Assembly (NCBI GenBank): GCA_002163005.1 | Contig: MAAF01000120.1 | Span: 1-64,000, forward strand | Length of the DNA stretch: 64,000 bases | DNA from: Colwellia psychrerythraea | Lineage (GTDB): Bacteria; Pseudomonadota; Gammaproteobacteria; Enterobacterales; Alteromonadaceae | Reading direction: 5' to 3' | In this document: piece after piece, positions 27,570 to 35,296 of the stretch | Layout of the letters: each line of letters opens with the position of its first letter | Position numbering within the stretch: the stretch's first letter is position 1 | Position numbers and translations under genes: made by a program | Notes under the pieces: model-generated | The model's database searches: none | The model's input: only the letters and a program-made list of their open reading frames with translations | What the model was told of the DNA's origin: nothing

Positions 27570-28031
27570 ATGAACGAGGAGTTACGAGCGTTATACCAGG
27601 AAGTCATTATAGATCACGGCAGACACCCGAGGAACTTTAAAAAACTCGAGGAGCCCAGCTGTTGTCAAGAGGGATACAACCCGTTATGTGGCGATCGTTT
27701 AACGCTTTATTTAAAAGTAGACCATAACAAAATTATCGATGCCAGCTTTGAAGGGGTTGGTTGCGCCATTTCTATGGCCTCCACCTCATTGATGATAGAA
27801 AGGATCAAAAACATTCCGATAATCGAAGCACAACAGCTGTTTGAAGCTTTTCATTTGTTGGTCACTGAACCAAGCCCAACAGTTAAAACCTTGGAGTATT
27901 TGGGCAAACTTACGGTGTTAGGTGGAGTGAGAGATTTTCCTACCAGAATCAAGTGCGCTACCCTAGGTTGGCACGCGCTCAAGGCAGGGCTAGACAATGC
28001 CGCTTCTGAACAGCGGGTGTCTACAGAGTGA
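27570..28031 (+). CDS. sufU: SufU/IscU-like sulfur acceptor/scaffold protein
   Basis: Member of the NifU N-terminal/SufU family, which binds Zn or Fe and takes sulfur from SufS. The start at 27570 is favoured because GGAG lies 12 nt upstream; the in-frame ATG at 27555 lacks a site. The 153 residues contain YQEVIIDHGRHPRNF, NPLCGDRLTLY, FEGVGCAISMASTSLM and FPTRIKCATLGWHAL, giving the three conserved Cys plus Asp. The insertion between the second and third Cys (FEAFHLLVTE...) marks SufU rather than IscU. SufU with SufS is common in Gram-positives and less usual in gammaproteobacteria, where SufE is standard. Confidence 0.9.
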   Translation: MNEELRALYQEVIIDHGRHPRNFKKLEEPSCCQEGYNPLCGDRLTLYLKVDHNKIIDASFEGVGCAISMASTSLMIERIKNIPIIEAQQLFEAFHLLVTEPSPTVKTLEYLGKLTVLGGVRDFPTRIKCATLGWHALKAGLDNAASEQRVSTE

Positions 28032-28037
28032 CTGAAC

Positions 28038-28592
28038 ATGATGCAATTTTTTGAACATGTGACGGTATTACGAGACTGCGACGCCATAGCCATACCGGCG
28101 GGAATAGCTGTAATCTTAAATAAGGACAGGGAAGTTGTGATCACACAGGCACTAGGGGGCAGCTATACGGTCAATGATGATGGACAACTACTGCGTATTG
28201 CCAGTAAAGATGCTGATGCTTTGGGTAAAGATGATGTCGTAGAAAAAGAATCAGACTTGGACCTCGGTGAAGGGGATGGCGTTAACTTGGTGCGTATATA
28301 TGACCAACTTAGGACCTGTTATGATCCAGAAATCCCGATTAATATTGTTGAGCTTGGCTTGATTTATGACATTAATTGCTTTGAATTGCTAAACGGCCGA
28401 CATCACGTCCGCATTACGATGACACTGACCTCAGCCGGGTGTGGTATGGGAACCATTTTGGCTGAAGAAATACGGGAGAAGTGCCTTTGCGTGTCTAATG
28501 TTGACGCGATAGAGGTTATTCTAGTCTACGATCCACCCTGGAGTAGAGACATGGTATCTGAAGCGGCTAAACTGCAGCTTGGTTTATTGTAA
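28038..28592 (+). CDS. sufT: SufT-like Fe-S maturation protein (MIP18/DUF59 domain)
   Basis: A 184-residue long-type SufT protein that helps maturation of Fe-S proteins under high demand. The N-terminal about 85 residues form the SufT-specific region (VTVLRDCDAIAIPAG, LGGSYTVNDDGQLLRI). The C-terminal half is the DUF59/MIP18 domain: YDPEIPINIVELGLIYDI, MTLTSAGCGMG and VYDPPWSRDMVSEAAKLQLG. It follows sufU after 6 nt; Met2 is an equally good start. The position within the SUF operon agrees with the family name. Confidence 0.9.
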   Translation: MMQFFEHVTVLRDCDAIAIPAGIAVILNKDREVVITQALGGSYTVNDDGQLLRIASKDADALGKDDVVEKESDLDLGEGDGVNLVRIYDQLRTCYDPEIPINIVELGLIYDINCFELLNGRHHVRITMTLTSAGCGMGTILAEEIREKCLCVSNVDAIEVILVYDPPWSRDMVSEAAKLQLGLL

Positions 28593-28612
28593 TCTTGCTA
28601 AGGAGCAATGAA

Positions 28613-28933
28613 ATGTCAAAATGGATCGAAGTTTTTCCGGCCAGTGACTTAAAGCCGGGCATGAGTACTCGGGTTGATTTGGTAGGGGTAGAATTGCTTC
28701 TGGTTAATATTAATGGGGAGCTTTTCGCAATAGAGAATGTCTGCAGCCATGATGGTGGCGAATTAAGTGATGGGGAAATTAATGGCAATGAAATCACCTG
28801 TCCACGTCATTTCGCACGCTTTAATTTAAAAACAGGGGCGGTATTGTGCCCCCCAGCCTTTGAAGATATTAACACTTATGCGGTTAGAATTTTTGAAGGT
28901 ATTGTGCAAGTGTCAGATGAAGCAAATAAGTAG
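28613..28933 (+). CDS. Rieske-type 2Fe-2S ferredoxin
   Basis: A 106-residue soluble ferredoxin with the two Rieske boxes CSH (VCSHDGGELSDG) and CPRH (ITCPRHFARF) that bind the cluster through two Cys and two His. ATG 28613 is preceded by AAGGAG, so it is preferred over the in-frame TTG at 28595. It is the last gene of the SUF cluster; ferredoxins of this kind accompany SUF operons and may supply electrons for cluster assembly, or belong to an oxygenase. The function here is inferred from position. Confidence 0.88.
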   Translation: MSKWIEVFPASDLKPGMSTRVDLVGVELLLVNINGELFAIENVCSHDGGELSDGEINGNEITCPRHFARFNLKTGAVLCPPAFEDINTYAVRIFEGIVQVSDEANK

Positions 28934-29133
28934 TGAAAGCAAACTACAGTGTTGTACATGATAATATTTTTAATTCAATAAAGAGACATTAAATTATTTA
29001 AGTGAATTAATAGCATATGAACTATTATCTAAATGGTGAGCTGTACTTTTTAGTTTAACGTTTAAAGAAAAATCTGAACATACAGGAATCAACCTAAATT
29101 GATCATTATTATAAATCAAATAGAGGCTAAATT

Positions 29134-29766
29134 ATGGAATTCATGGATTTAATAAATATGTTGGCTCGTTGGGGGCATTTATTATTCGGTATGACCTGGA
29201 TTGGACTTTTATACTATTTCAACTTTATCCAAGGCGGCTACTTTAAATCGGCAACACCGGAAGGATTGGCAGATGGTAAAGCCAAGTTGGCACCCGCTGC
29301 ACTTTGGTGGTTCAGGTGGGGGGCAATGTTTACCTTTTTAACCGGACTGGTGCTGTTAGTAAGTGTTCATCATCTGAAAGTGATGAATGATTATATCATC
29401 GTCGGTGCGACAATGGGCACCTTAATGTTCTTAAATGTGTGGTTAATTATTTGGCCAAACCAAAAAATTGCGCTCGGCATGGTCGAAGGTGATGCCGCAA
29501 CAGCGGGGGCCAAAGCTTTATTGGCATCTCGAACTAATACGTTATTTTCTGCGCCGATGGCATTTTTTATGTTGGCGGGACCTCATTACGCCGGTTATGG
29601 CATGGGAGTTGGCTCCATGGCAATGTGGATTACCCTGGCAATTGTTGGTGTACTTGAAGTCAATGCAGTGGTTGGAAAGCAAGGCCCAATGACGACGGTT
29701 CGTGGTGTTATTGTTAGTAGCTTAGTATTAACGCTGATTATTGTTGGGATTCTTGCATTTATGTAG
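29134..29766 (+). CDS. PuuD-like urate hydroxylase membrane domain protein
   Basis: A 210-residue integral membrane protein with about six hydrophobic helices. It resembles the membrane domain of PuuD urate oxidase (ARWGHLLFGMTWIGLLYYFNF, split; WPNQKIALGM; APMAFFMLAGPHY). Full PuuD proteins continue into a cytochrome c domain with CXXCH, which is absent here, and the frame stops cleanly at TAG/TAA. No other purine-catabolism gene is nearby. Related proteins without the cytochrome part are known, so urate oxidation is not assured. 200 nt separate it from the SUF cluster, so it may have its own promoter. Confidence 0.75.
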   Translation: MEFMDLINMLARWGHLLFGMTWIGLLYYFNFIQGGYFKSATPEGLADGKAKLAPAALWWFRWGAMFTFLTGLVLLVSVHHLKVMNDYIIVGATMGTLMFLNVWLIIWPNQKIALGMVEGDAATAGAKALLASRTNTLFSAPMAFFMLAGPHYAGYGMGVGSMAMWITLAIVGVLEVNAVVGKQGPMTTVRGVIVSSLVLTLIIVGILAFM

Positions 29767-29923
29767 GCGTGATCCTTTAATATTCACTAGTTGTATCGTG
29801 ATGAAAAGTATAGAAAAAATTTTTTAACTAACTTGTCGGCCGGGTTCTTTATAAATAAAGTATTAATAAATATCAATGTGTTAATTTAGTTTTTGAGTTG
29901 GCTCAGCGGCCAACTCATAACCA

Positions 29924-30352
29924 CTAAATACAGCCTCGTTTTTTATACTCGACTTCCCACTCTTTAAGTTCCTGAGCTAGCCCTTTATGCTTCAGGGCTA
30001 TTTTATCAGGCGATTGCTGCTTTTTCTTTTTAGGTTTCGAAGTTGTAATATCAACTCCTGACAGTTCCTGGGTAAACATTTTGGGCACAACATGGCTGTA
30101 ATGTTGCTCAATCATTTGAACACTAGTACCAGATTGTTTAGCTAATATTTCCATGCTTACTTCACCTGTCATTAGCTGCCACGTAATATAGCTGTGGCGT
30201 AATGAGTATAATGTTCTGACGCCATGCGGAGAGTTCTTTAAATCTATTTATACTAAAGCTTTATCAAAAGCTTTACCTAGCTCGTTAGTAGTAGAACCGT
30301 CGGCTAATTTAAATAGTTTGTCACTTGGCTTACGGCTGGTTGATGACTTAAT
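29924..30352 (-). pseudogene. Tyrosine recombinase/integrase, C-terminal fragment with an internal stop
   Basis: The minus-strand frame from 30352 encodes DKLFKLADGSTTNELGKAFD, an in-frame TAA at 30248-30250, then HGVRTLYSLRHSYITWQLM and EILAKQSGTSVQMIEQHYSHV. This gives the HxxR box (LRHSY) and the catalytic Tyr (EQHYSHV) of a phage-type integrase. The upstream half with the first catalytic Arg is missing; a stop bounds the frame at 30353. It lies 41 bp inside att copy 2. With the N-terminal fragment at 13608 it brackets cargo segment A, though it is not proven that both come from one gene. Confidence 0.85.
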
Positions 30353-30392
30353 TTAATTAAATCAGTTGGTTATGTTGTTTGTTTGAACTGAC

Positions 30393-30407
30393 TTATGTGG
30401 TCAACTC
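30393..30407 (+). repeat. Putative attachment site copy 2 (segment A/B junction)
   Basis: TTATGTGGTCAACTC, identical to the 3' end of rnpB. It is preceded by GAACTGAC, which is an imperfect inverted complement of GTCAACTC, giving a core site with the seven-base spacer TTATGTG. Confidence 0.85.
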
Positions 30408-30421
30408 GACTATTTTAGTAA

Positions 30422-30453
30422 CAGCTTGATCTATTTATAATAGTTCAAGCTGA
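30422..30453 (+). terminator. Hairpin after att copy 2
   Basis: Stem CAGCTTGA/TCAAGCTG. Compared with copies 1 and 3, a C:G pair is A:T here on both sides, so the pairing is maintained. The weak T-run makes it a probable rather than a certain terminator. Confidence 0.6.
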
Positions 30454-30495
30454 ATTATAAACCTCTTTAAAATCAAATTATTACACTCAATAAAT

Positions 30496-30516
30496 GGTAC
30501 GCGGTTAGGTACACGG
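30496..30516 (+). repeat. Paired arm-type-like repeats after att copy 2
   Basis: GGTACGCGG (30496-30504) and GGTACACGG (30508-30516) with the same 12-bp periodicity as at 13374. Following bases to about 30630 align with copy 1 (TTAGGCTCAAC-TCTTGCCTG words), so this is the left end of another element. No integrase follows; the monooxygenase gene on the other strand occupies that place. Confidence 0.6.
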
Positions 30517-30755
30517 TACTGATTTTTAGCTCCTCGCTTTACTCTCAAATTTTCTACTCATATTTCTCTTAGGAATACATTTAGGCTCAACTTCTTGCCT
30601 GTTAAACTTTTCTTTCAGATTTAAATTTATTGAAGATACTCACGTTACGGGGCACATAACGAGATAGTAGTAGTCACCTAATTAGAAATAAACAGCTAAT
30701 ATTAGCCATAATTAGTCGAACGTCCTTGTTCAGTATTACCACAAAACCTAACGCT

Positions 30756-32696
30756 CTAGGATTTGTTATGGGAAATCATAAATCCATCAAAAAATTCAGT
30801 TAACTCTTTGTGAGCAGTGAGGGGTAATATATTAGCAATGTGTTGATCAGGTCGTACTACAACCATGCACCCCATTGATCGGTCTATGTTTCTCAACTCA
30901 AAAATGTCGTTATTTTCTTCAGCATGAAATACTTTTTCGTAGTCTCTTAACCCATATTTTCCTTTGGCTGGCCATAAAAAGTCAGGCATATCTTCAATTG
31001 ATAGGTCTTGTTGCTGAAATACTGCGTAGACATCAAATACTGAATCTATGTCTGCACCTTCTGGAGTATACTTTCGCACAGGAGAAGTATCAGAATTTGC
31101 TAAAAACTGTATAAGATCGTATGAATAGGAAGTGGCTTCCGTAGGGTTTTGTTCATTGCCAAAAACAAAAATTCGCCAGCGACCGTCCGCTTTATTCAAA
31201 TGTCCTAAATGTTGTCGGTCACCATCGGCTACTCGAATAGCCTCGGCTGAATGGAATCGTTGACCAATCTTAAAGCCACTAGCTAAATGTTGATTTTCGG
31301 CACCAGTACAGATATATGACGGGTAATACTCGATAGCTGTGCCAGCAACAAAGCCATTTTGCCTCGCCATGAATTTCTCAATATCAGCAGTATTAGTTTT
31401 AGCCTCAGGTGCATCTTTGTCTGATGTTGGCCGAGTAGCGACTAATTTTGACAATTCTCTATCTGCCTCTATTAACTGAAACGCAACTTTGCGTCGCTCT
31501 GAGGAGTATGTCTGTAGTAGTTTTGGCTTACATTTACCTTGTAAAACAGCAGCGACTTTCCAGCCCAGATTAAAGGTGTCTGGCAGTGATGTGTTTAACC
31601 CCCAGCCTCCTTTAGGGCTATGTGTATGGCAGGCATCACCAGCAACAAACGCGCGGGGAATAAGGTTTTCTGGGTTATCAACAGGAGTGTCATCAAATCT
31701 TTCTGCTATTCGTTGTCCAACCTCATAGATTGACCACCATGCAACTTCTTTAACATCTAATTTATAAGGATGCATAATTTGCTGTGCTTTTGCTATGACA
31801 TCTTCAGCCTTAAGATTAAGATCTGACGCGCGTTGACCTTTACCTAATAGACCAAGCTCTATATAAAACCTAACTAAATAACCGCCTTCTCGCGGAATAG
31901 TCATTACAGCACCGTGTTCTTTTGATTGGATAAAGCTTTTAACTCTAATATCAGGAAAGTCTGTCACTAACAAGAGATCCATGACCCCCCAAGCTTTGTT
32001 TGCTGAATCACCTTCTAAAGCTATTGATAGGCCTTTGCGAACAGCACTTCTTGCGCCATCACAACCGACAACGTAACGAGCTCGAATTATTTCATTTTTT
32101 GGTGATTGAGAGCCATCGTTTATTTCGAATTTTGCAGTAATAGGATGAGCGTTTAAATCCTGCGTTAGGTTAGCATCAACATCTAATTCAAGTAACCGAC
32201 GACTGTAATGGGGAACAAGATGCGTGACTGAGTTTTTCATGCCTTCTAATAATAATTCATGAAGTCGTGCTTGGTTAACAATGCCATGTGCAAATTCAGA
32301 CAGACCAATTCTCGCATCAGGAATTTTATGTGTACGCTTTATGTTCTCAGGCTTTATGCTATCAGGCTCCCAGAACGTATTCTGGTTTAGACGGTAAGCT
32401 TCTTTAACAACAAATTCACTGCTGTTAAACCCTTCCATAATCTCCATTGTACGGCAAGATATTCCATCAGCTCGTCCAAAAATCAAAGGACCAGTTTCTA
32501 GATCAACGATACACGTTGTAATGTCTGTGAACTCCGACAATTGCCTTGCCATCGCTAACCCAGCAGGCCCACAACCGACAATTAATACATCCACTTCCTT
32601 TGGAAGGTCTAAAATAGGTAGAGTAGGGGCAGGCTCCCGAACTGAATCTGGAGTTTGGTAGTTACCGGGTTTAAAACCATTTAAGTGGTACTGCAT
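30756..32696 (-). CDS. FAD-dependent aromatic monooxygenase (3-hydroxybenzoate 4-monooxygenase/phenol 2-monooxygenase-like)
   Basis: Cytoplasmic flavoprotein that hydroxylates an aromatic ring using NAD(P)H and O2. In the 646 residues, VDVLIVGCGPAGLAMARQLS (about 34-53) is the GxGxxG FAD site. ARYVVGCDGARSAVRKGL is the DG motif, and FVAGDACHTHSPKGGWGLNT is the GD motif binding the flavin ribityl chain. The C-terminal thioredoxin-like domain (about 460-640) is typical of the phenol hydroxylase/MobA subgroup. Length and order fit MobA, but the substrate cannot be read from sequence. It is the only gene in segment B. Confidence 0.88.
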   Translation of the reverse strand: MQYHLNGFKPGNYQTPDSVREPAPTLPILDLPKEVDVLIVGCGPAGLAMARQLSEFTDITTCIVDLETGPLIFGRADGISCRTMEIMEGFNSSEFVVKEAYRLNQNTFWEPDSIKPENIKRTHKIPDARIGLSEFAHGIVNQARLHELLLEGMKNSVTHLVPHYSRRLLELDVDANLTQDLNAHPITAKFEINDGSQSPKNEIIRARYVVGCDGARSAVRKGLSIALEGDSANKAWGVMDLLLVTDFPDIRVKSFIQSKEHGAVMTIPREGGYLVRFYIELGLLGKGQRASDLNLKAEDVIAKAQQIMHPYKLDVKEVAWWSIYEVGQRIAERFDDTPVDNPENLIPRAFVAGDACHTHSPKGGWGLNTSLPDTFNLGWKVAAVLQGKCKPKLLQTYSSERRKVAFQLIEADRELSKLVATRPTSDKDAPEAKTNTADIEKFMARQNGFVAGTAIEYYPSYICTGAENQHLASGFKIGQRFHSAEAIRVADGDRQHLGHLNKADGRWRIFVFGNEQNPTEATSYSYDLIQFLANSDTSPVRKYTPEGADIDSVFDVYAVFQQQDLSIEDMPDFLWPAKGKYGLRDYEKVFHAEENNDIFELRNIDRSMGCMVVVRPDQHIANILPLTAHKELTEFFDGFMISHNKS

Positions 32697-33069
32697 TTTA
32701 TAGCTCTCCTAATTTATTAATAAGAATGTGTTTTAGCTTTTTTGTTCTGTTTTTAATTTTACACTGGATAAGCTTAACGCGTTAATTAATTATAAAGGGC
32801 GTTAATTTTTTGGAAAGGTAATTTTCATGGTTTTAATGGTATCTTTCATAGATGGATTGTTGTCAAAGGTAAAATGGAAATCATAATGAATTGTTATCTA
32901 TTTCTATATACTACCTCGCGTCTATATAAAGGGGTCAAGGAAGCGGGATTAGGTTGTCGTGGTATGGTTAATTTGTCTGCTTAATTTGAGTTGTTTGGGC
33001 TGGAATTAAGAGGGGGCAGGTAAGGAATTGCAATTAAAACAAAAGTTTAGTTCTTTCTGTTGAGTTGAC
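32697..33069. other. Promoter region of the monooxygenase gene and end of segment B
   Basis: AT-rich non-coding DNA. GTTGAGTTGAC immediately precedes att copy 3 and is nearly the inverted complement of GTCAATTCAAC that follows the spacer. Nothing else is recognised. Confidence 0.5.
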
Positions 33070-33084
33070 TTATGTGGTCAATTC
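33070..33084 (+). repeat. Putative attachment site copy 3 (segment B/C junction)
   Basis: TTATGTGGTCAATTC, one mismatch from the rnpB end. The full core GTTGAGTTGAC-TTATGTG-GTCAATTCAAC shows symmetric arms around a seven-base spacer, the layout of a tyrosine-recombinase crossover site. Confidence 0.82.
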
Positions 33085-33096
33085 AACTAATTTAGT

Positions 33097-33129
33097 ACCG
33101 CTTGATCTATTTGTAATAGTTCAAGCGGC
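33097..33129 (+). terminator. Hairpin after att copy 3
   Basis: Stem CCGCTTGA (33098-33105)/TCAAGCGG (33121-33128), the same hairpin as after rnpB. The sequence beyond keeps TTAGGCTCAACTTTTAC-CGATAAAC words seen after copies 1 and 2, but the GGTAC repeats are lost. Confidence 0.6.
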
Positions 33130-33348
33130 ATTCTAAAATCCTTTCAAATCAAATTATTACATTAAAAAAGATTATGTGCGTTTATTCATGCAGCACTGAT
33201 TTATGTACTCATCAATCTTATCTAAAATTTACACTTCATATTTCTGTTCAGAATACACTTAGGCTCAACTTTTACCCGATAAACTTTTAACTCAGCATCA
33301 ATTTCAATTATTTTAAGTTAACGTATCTGGTAGGGGGAGATATTTGCT

Positions 33349-34179
33349 CTATTCAATTAATGTTAAAGGATCAACAGTTAGTCCTTTAGGTAATGCTTTG
33401 AGTGCAGTAATAAACAGGTTAAATAGTTCTGGTTGGGAGTTAATATCTAGTTTTTTGTATAGATTTTTTCTATGGTACTTGATAGTTTCTACTGCATTTT
33501 CTAGCTTTTCCGCAATGGATTTCACTGAATATCCCTGTAAGGTTAGATGTAATACCTCACATTCTTTTTTAGTCAGCACCGAGCTGCCAAATTGCTTTAA
33601 AGCTTCATCAAGTTGCCAGCTAAGTTGACCTGTTTTGCGGCTGTTATTTGCTAGGTACCAGTTAGTTAATATTGCTTGTACTACGGCAAAGACGATTTCG
33701 AGTATAAATATTTCTTGAGCAGAAAATTGAACCTTCCCTCCTAACCTAGCGAGGGAAATACTAAAAATCACATCACACTCAGGCCTGATAATTAGACAAA
33801 TTTCATCTTGTATATCGAGTTGTGAGTAAAATCGGCGATAATATTCTGATTCAGTAAAGCCGCTTGGAGCTACCTGCTTTAAAGTAAATACCCCCGTCTT
33901 CTTTAGATCATATGCAAGGCGATAAAAAGGATCTAACAAATAAGCGCCACTTGAATAACTACTTATCTGTAATTGCTTACTTTCAGACGCCAATAACCTC
34001 TGATGAGTGATCTCAGGTTTTTCTCCAGTTACATATTTAGTGACAAGGCCACTTGAGGCATCGACTAAGTTCTCCAACGCATATAACAACACAGTCAAGC
34101 CATTGGCTTGATCTGTACTATGTAATACTTTGGCTAGATTTTGGTGCCATTTATTCCAGTCTACAGACGATTTTTTCAT
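33349..34179 (-). CDS. LuxR-family transcriptional regulator
   Basis: A 276-residue regulator with a C-terminal LuxR/GerE helix-turn-helix (about 198-262): LTKKECEVLHLTLQGYSVKS, IAEKLENAVETIKYHRKNLY, KKLDINS. The N-terminal about 190 residues form an unrecognised, probably ligand-binding domain. No receiver motif or acyl-homoserine-lactone signature is evident. It is divergent from the ureohydrolase/permease genes with a 110-bp shared promoter region, so it likely controls them. Confidence 0.85.
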   Translation of the reverse strand: MKKSSVDWNKWHQNLAKVLHSTDQANGLTVLLYALENLVDASSGLVTKYVTGEKPEITHQRLLASESKQLQISSYSSGAYLLDPFYRLAYDLKKTGVFTLKQVAPSGFTESEYYRRFYSQLDIQDEICLIIRPECDVIFSISLARLGGKVQFSAQEIFILEIVFAVVQAILTNWYLANNSRKTGQLSWQLDEALKQFGSSVLTKKECEVLHLTLQGYSVKSIAEKLENAVETIKYHRKNLYKKLDINSQPELFNLFITALKALPKGLTVDPLTLIE

Positions 34180-34289
34180 CAGTATAGTGTTCCTTTAATT
34201 CACACTAAATACGATCCCAATTTAAGGGGATCTACAAATGAGTAACTTAGTGAAATACTGCCATAACTAATACAGAAGAGGAATAACTA

Positions 34290-35246
34290 ATGACTAGACC
34301 AACTGATTTTGCCATTACCAGAGAAGAACTATTAGGAACCGAAATTGAACCGACCTTTTCCGGCGTGCTAAGTTTTTTACGACGAAAGTACAGTAAAGAC
34401 TTAACTCACGCAGAAGTTGCGGTAACTGGCATTCCATACGACTTAGCTCTTAGTAACCGTTCAGGTGCCAGATTAGGTCCACGAGCCATTAGAGCAGCAT
34501 CGAGCAACTTAGCTTGGGGTACAGTTGCTCATTGGGGAATAGACCCATTCGAAACTTTACCTGTTGTCGATTATGGTGATTGTGGCATTGATACAAGTAT
34601 GCCCGAGCAAGTTCCAAAGGACATTGAACAGCACATTAGTCATATTCTTGAACAAAATTGCGCAACCTTATGCTTAGGAGGCGATCACTTTATTAGCTAT
34701 CCCATTTTAAAAGCCTATGCGAAAAAATTTGGCGGAGAAATATCCCTCATCCATTTTGATGCACATTATGACACTTGGAATGACACCAAAGGTAAGATTG
34801 ACCACGGCACCATGTTTTATCACGCAGCTAAACAAGGCATTATTTCACCGGAACGTTCGGTACAAATTGGAATGCGAACAGCTATCGATGACACGATTGG
34901 GTTTAATGTTATTGACAATCACGCGGTACACAGTCAGCAGCCAGAACAAATAGCCGAACAAATTAAAAAGATTGTTGGCAATAACCCATGTTATCTAACA
35001 TTTGATATCGATTGCCTTGATCCTGTTTATGCCCCTGGTACTGGTACACCTGTCGTTGGTGGATTGAGTACCTATCAGGCGCAACGCATCTTACGCGGTC
35101 TGGAGGGTATTAACTTGATAGGTATGGATCTGGTTGAAGTGTCCCCAGCTTATGACCATGCAGAAATAACGTCACTCGCTGCCGCTTCTTTAGCACTCGA
35201 TCTGTTGTGTTTATATGCATCGGCTAGTCACCAGAAAACAAAATAA
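34290..35246 (+). CDS. Agmatinase-family ureohydrolase
   Basis: A 318-residue Mn-dependent hydrolase of the arginase/agmatinase family, which splits guanidino compounds to urea plus an amine. Metal-binding motifs are all present: CLGGDHFISYP, HFDAHYDTWND and TFDIDCLDPVYAPGTGTPV. The length and sequence SGARLGPRAIRAAS fit agmatinase (SpeB), but guanidinobutyrase, guanidinopropionase and others share this fold. The neighbouring permease and dedicated LuxR regulator suggest catabolic use of an imported guanidino compound rather than polyamine synthesis. An AGAGGA Shine-Dalgarno precedes ATG 34290. Confidence 0.88.
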   Translation: MTRPTDFAITREELLGTEIEPTFSGVLSFLRRKYSKDLTHAEVAVTGIPYDLALSNRSGARLGPRAIRAASSNLAWGTVAHWGIDPFETLPVVDYGDCGIDTSMPEQVPKDIEQHISHILEQNCATLCLGGDHFISYPILKAYAKKFGGEISLIHFDAHYDTWNDTKGKIDHGTMFYHAAKQGIISPERSVQIGMRTAIDDTIGFNVIDNHAVHSQQPEQIAEQIKKIVGNNPCYLTFDIDCLDPVYAPGTGTPVVGGLSTYQAQRILRGLEGINLIGMDLVEVSPAYDHAEITSLAAASLALDLLCLYASASHQKTK

Positions 35247-35296
35247 ATGCATAACTTCTTATATAACTATAACGATAATAATTAGGAATGAACTGT

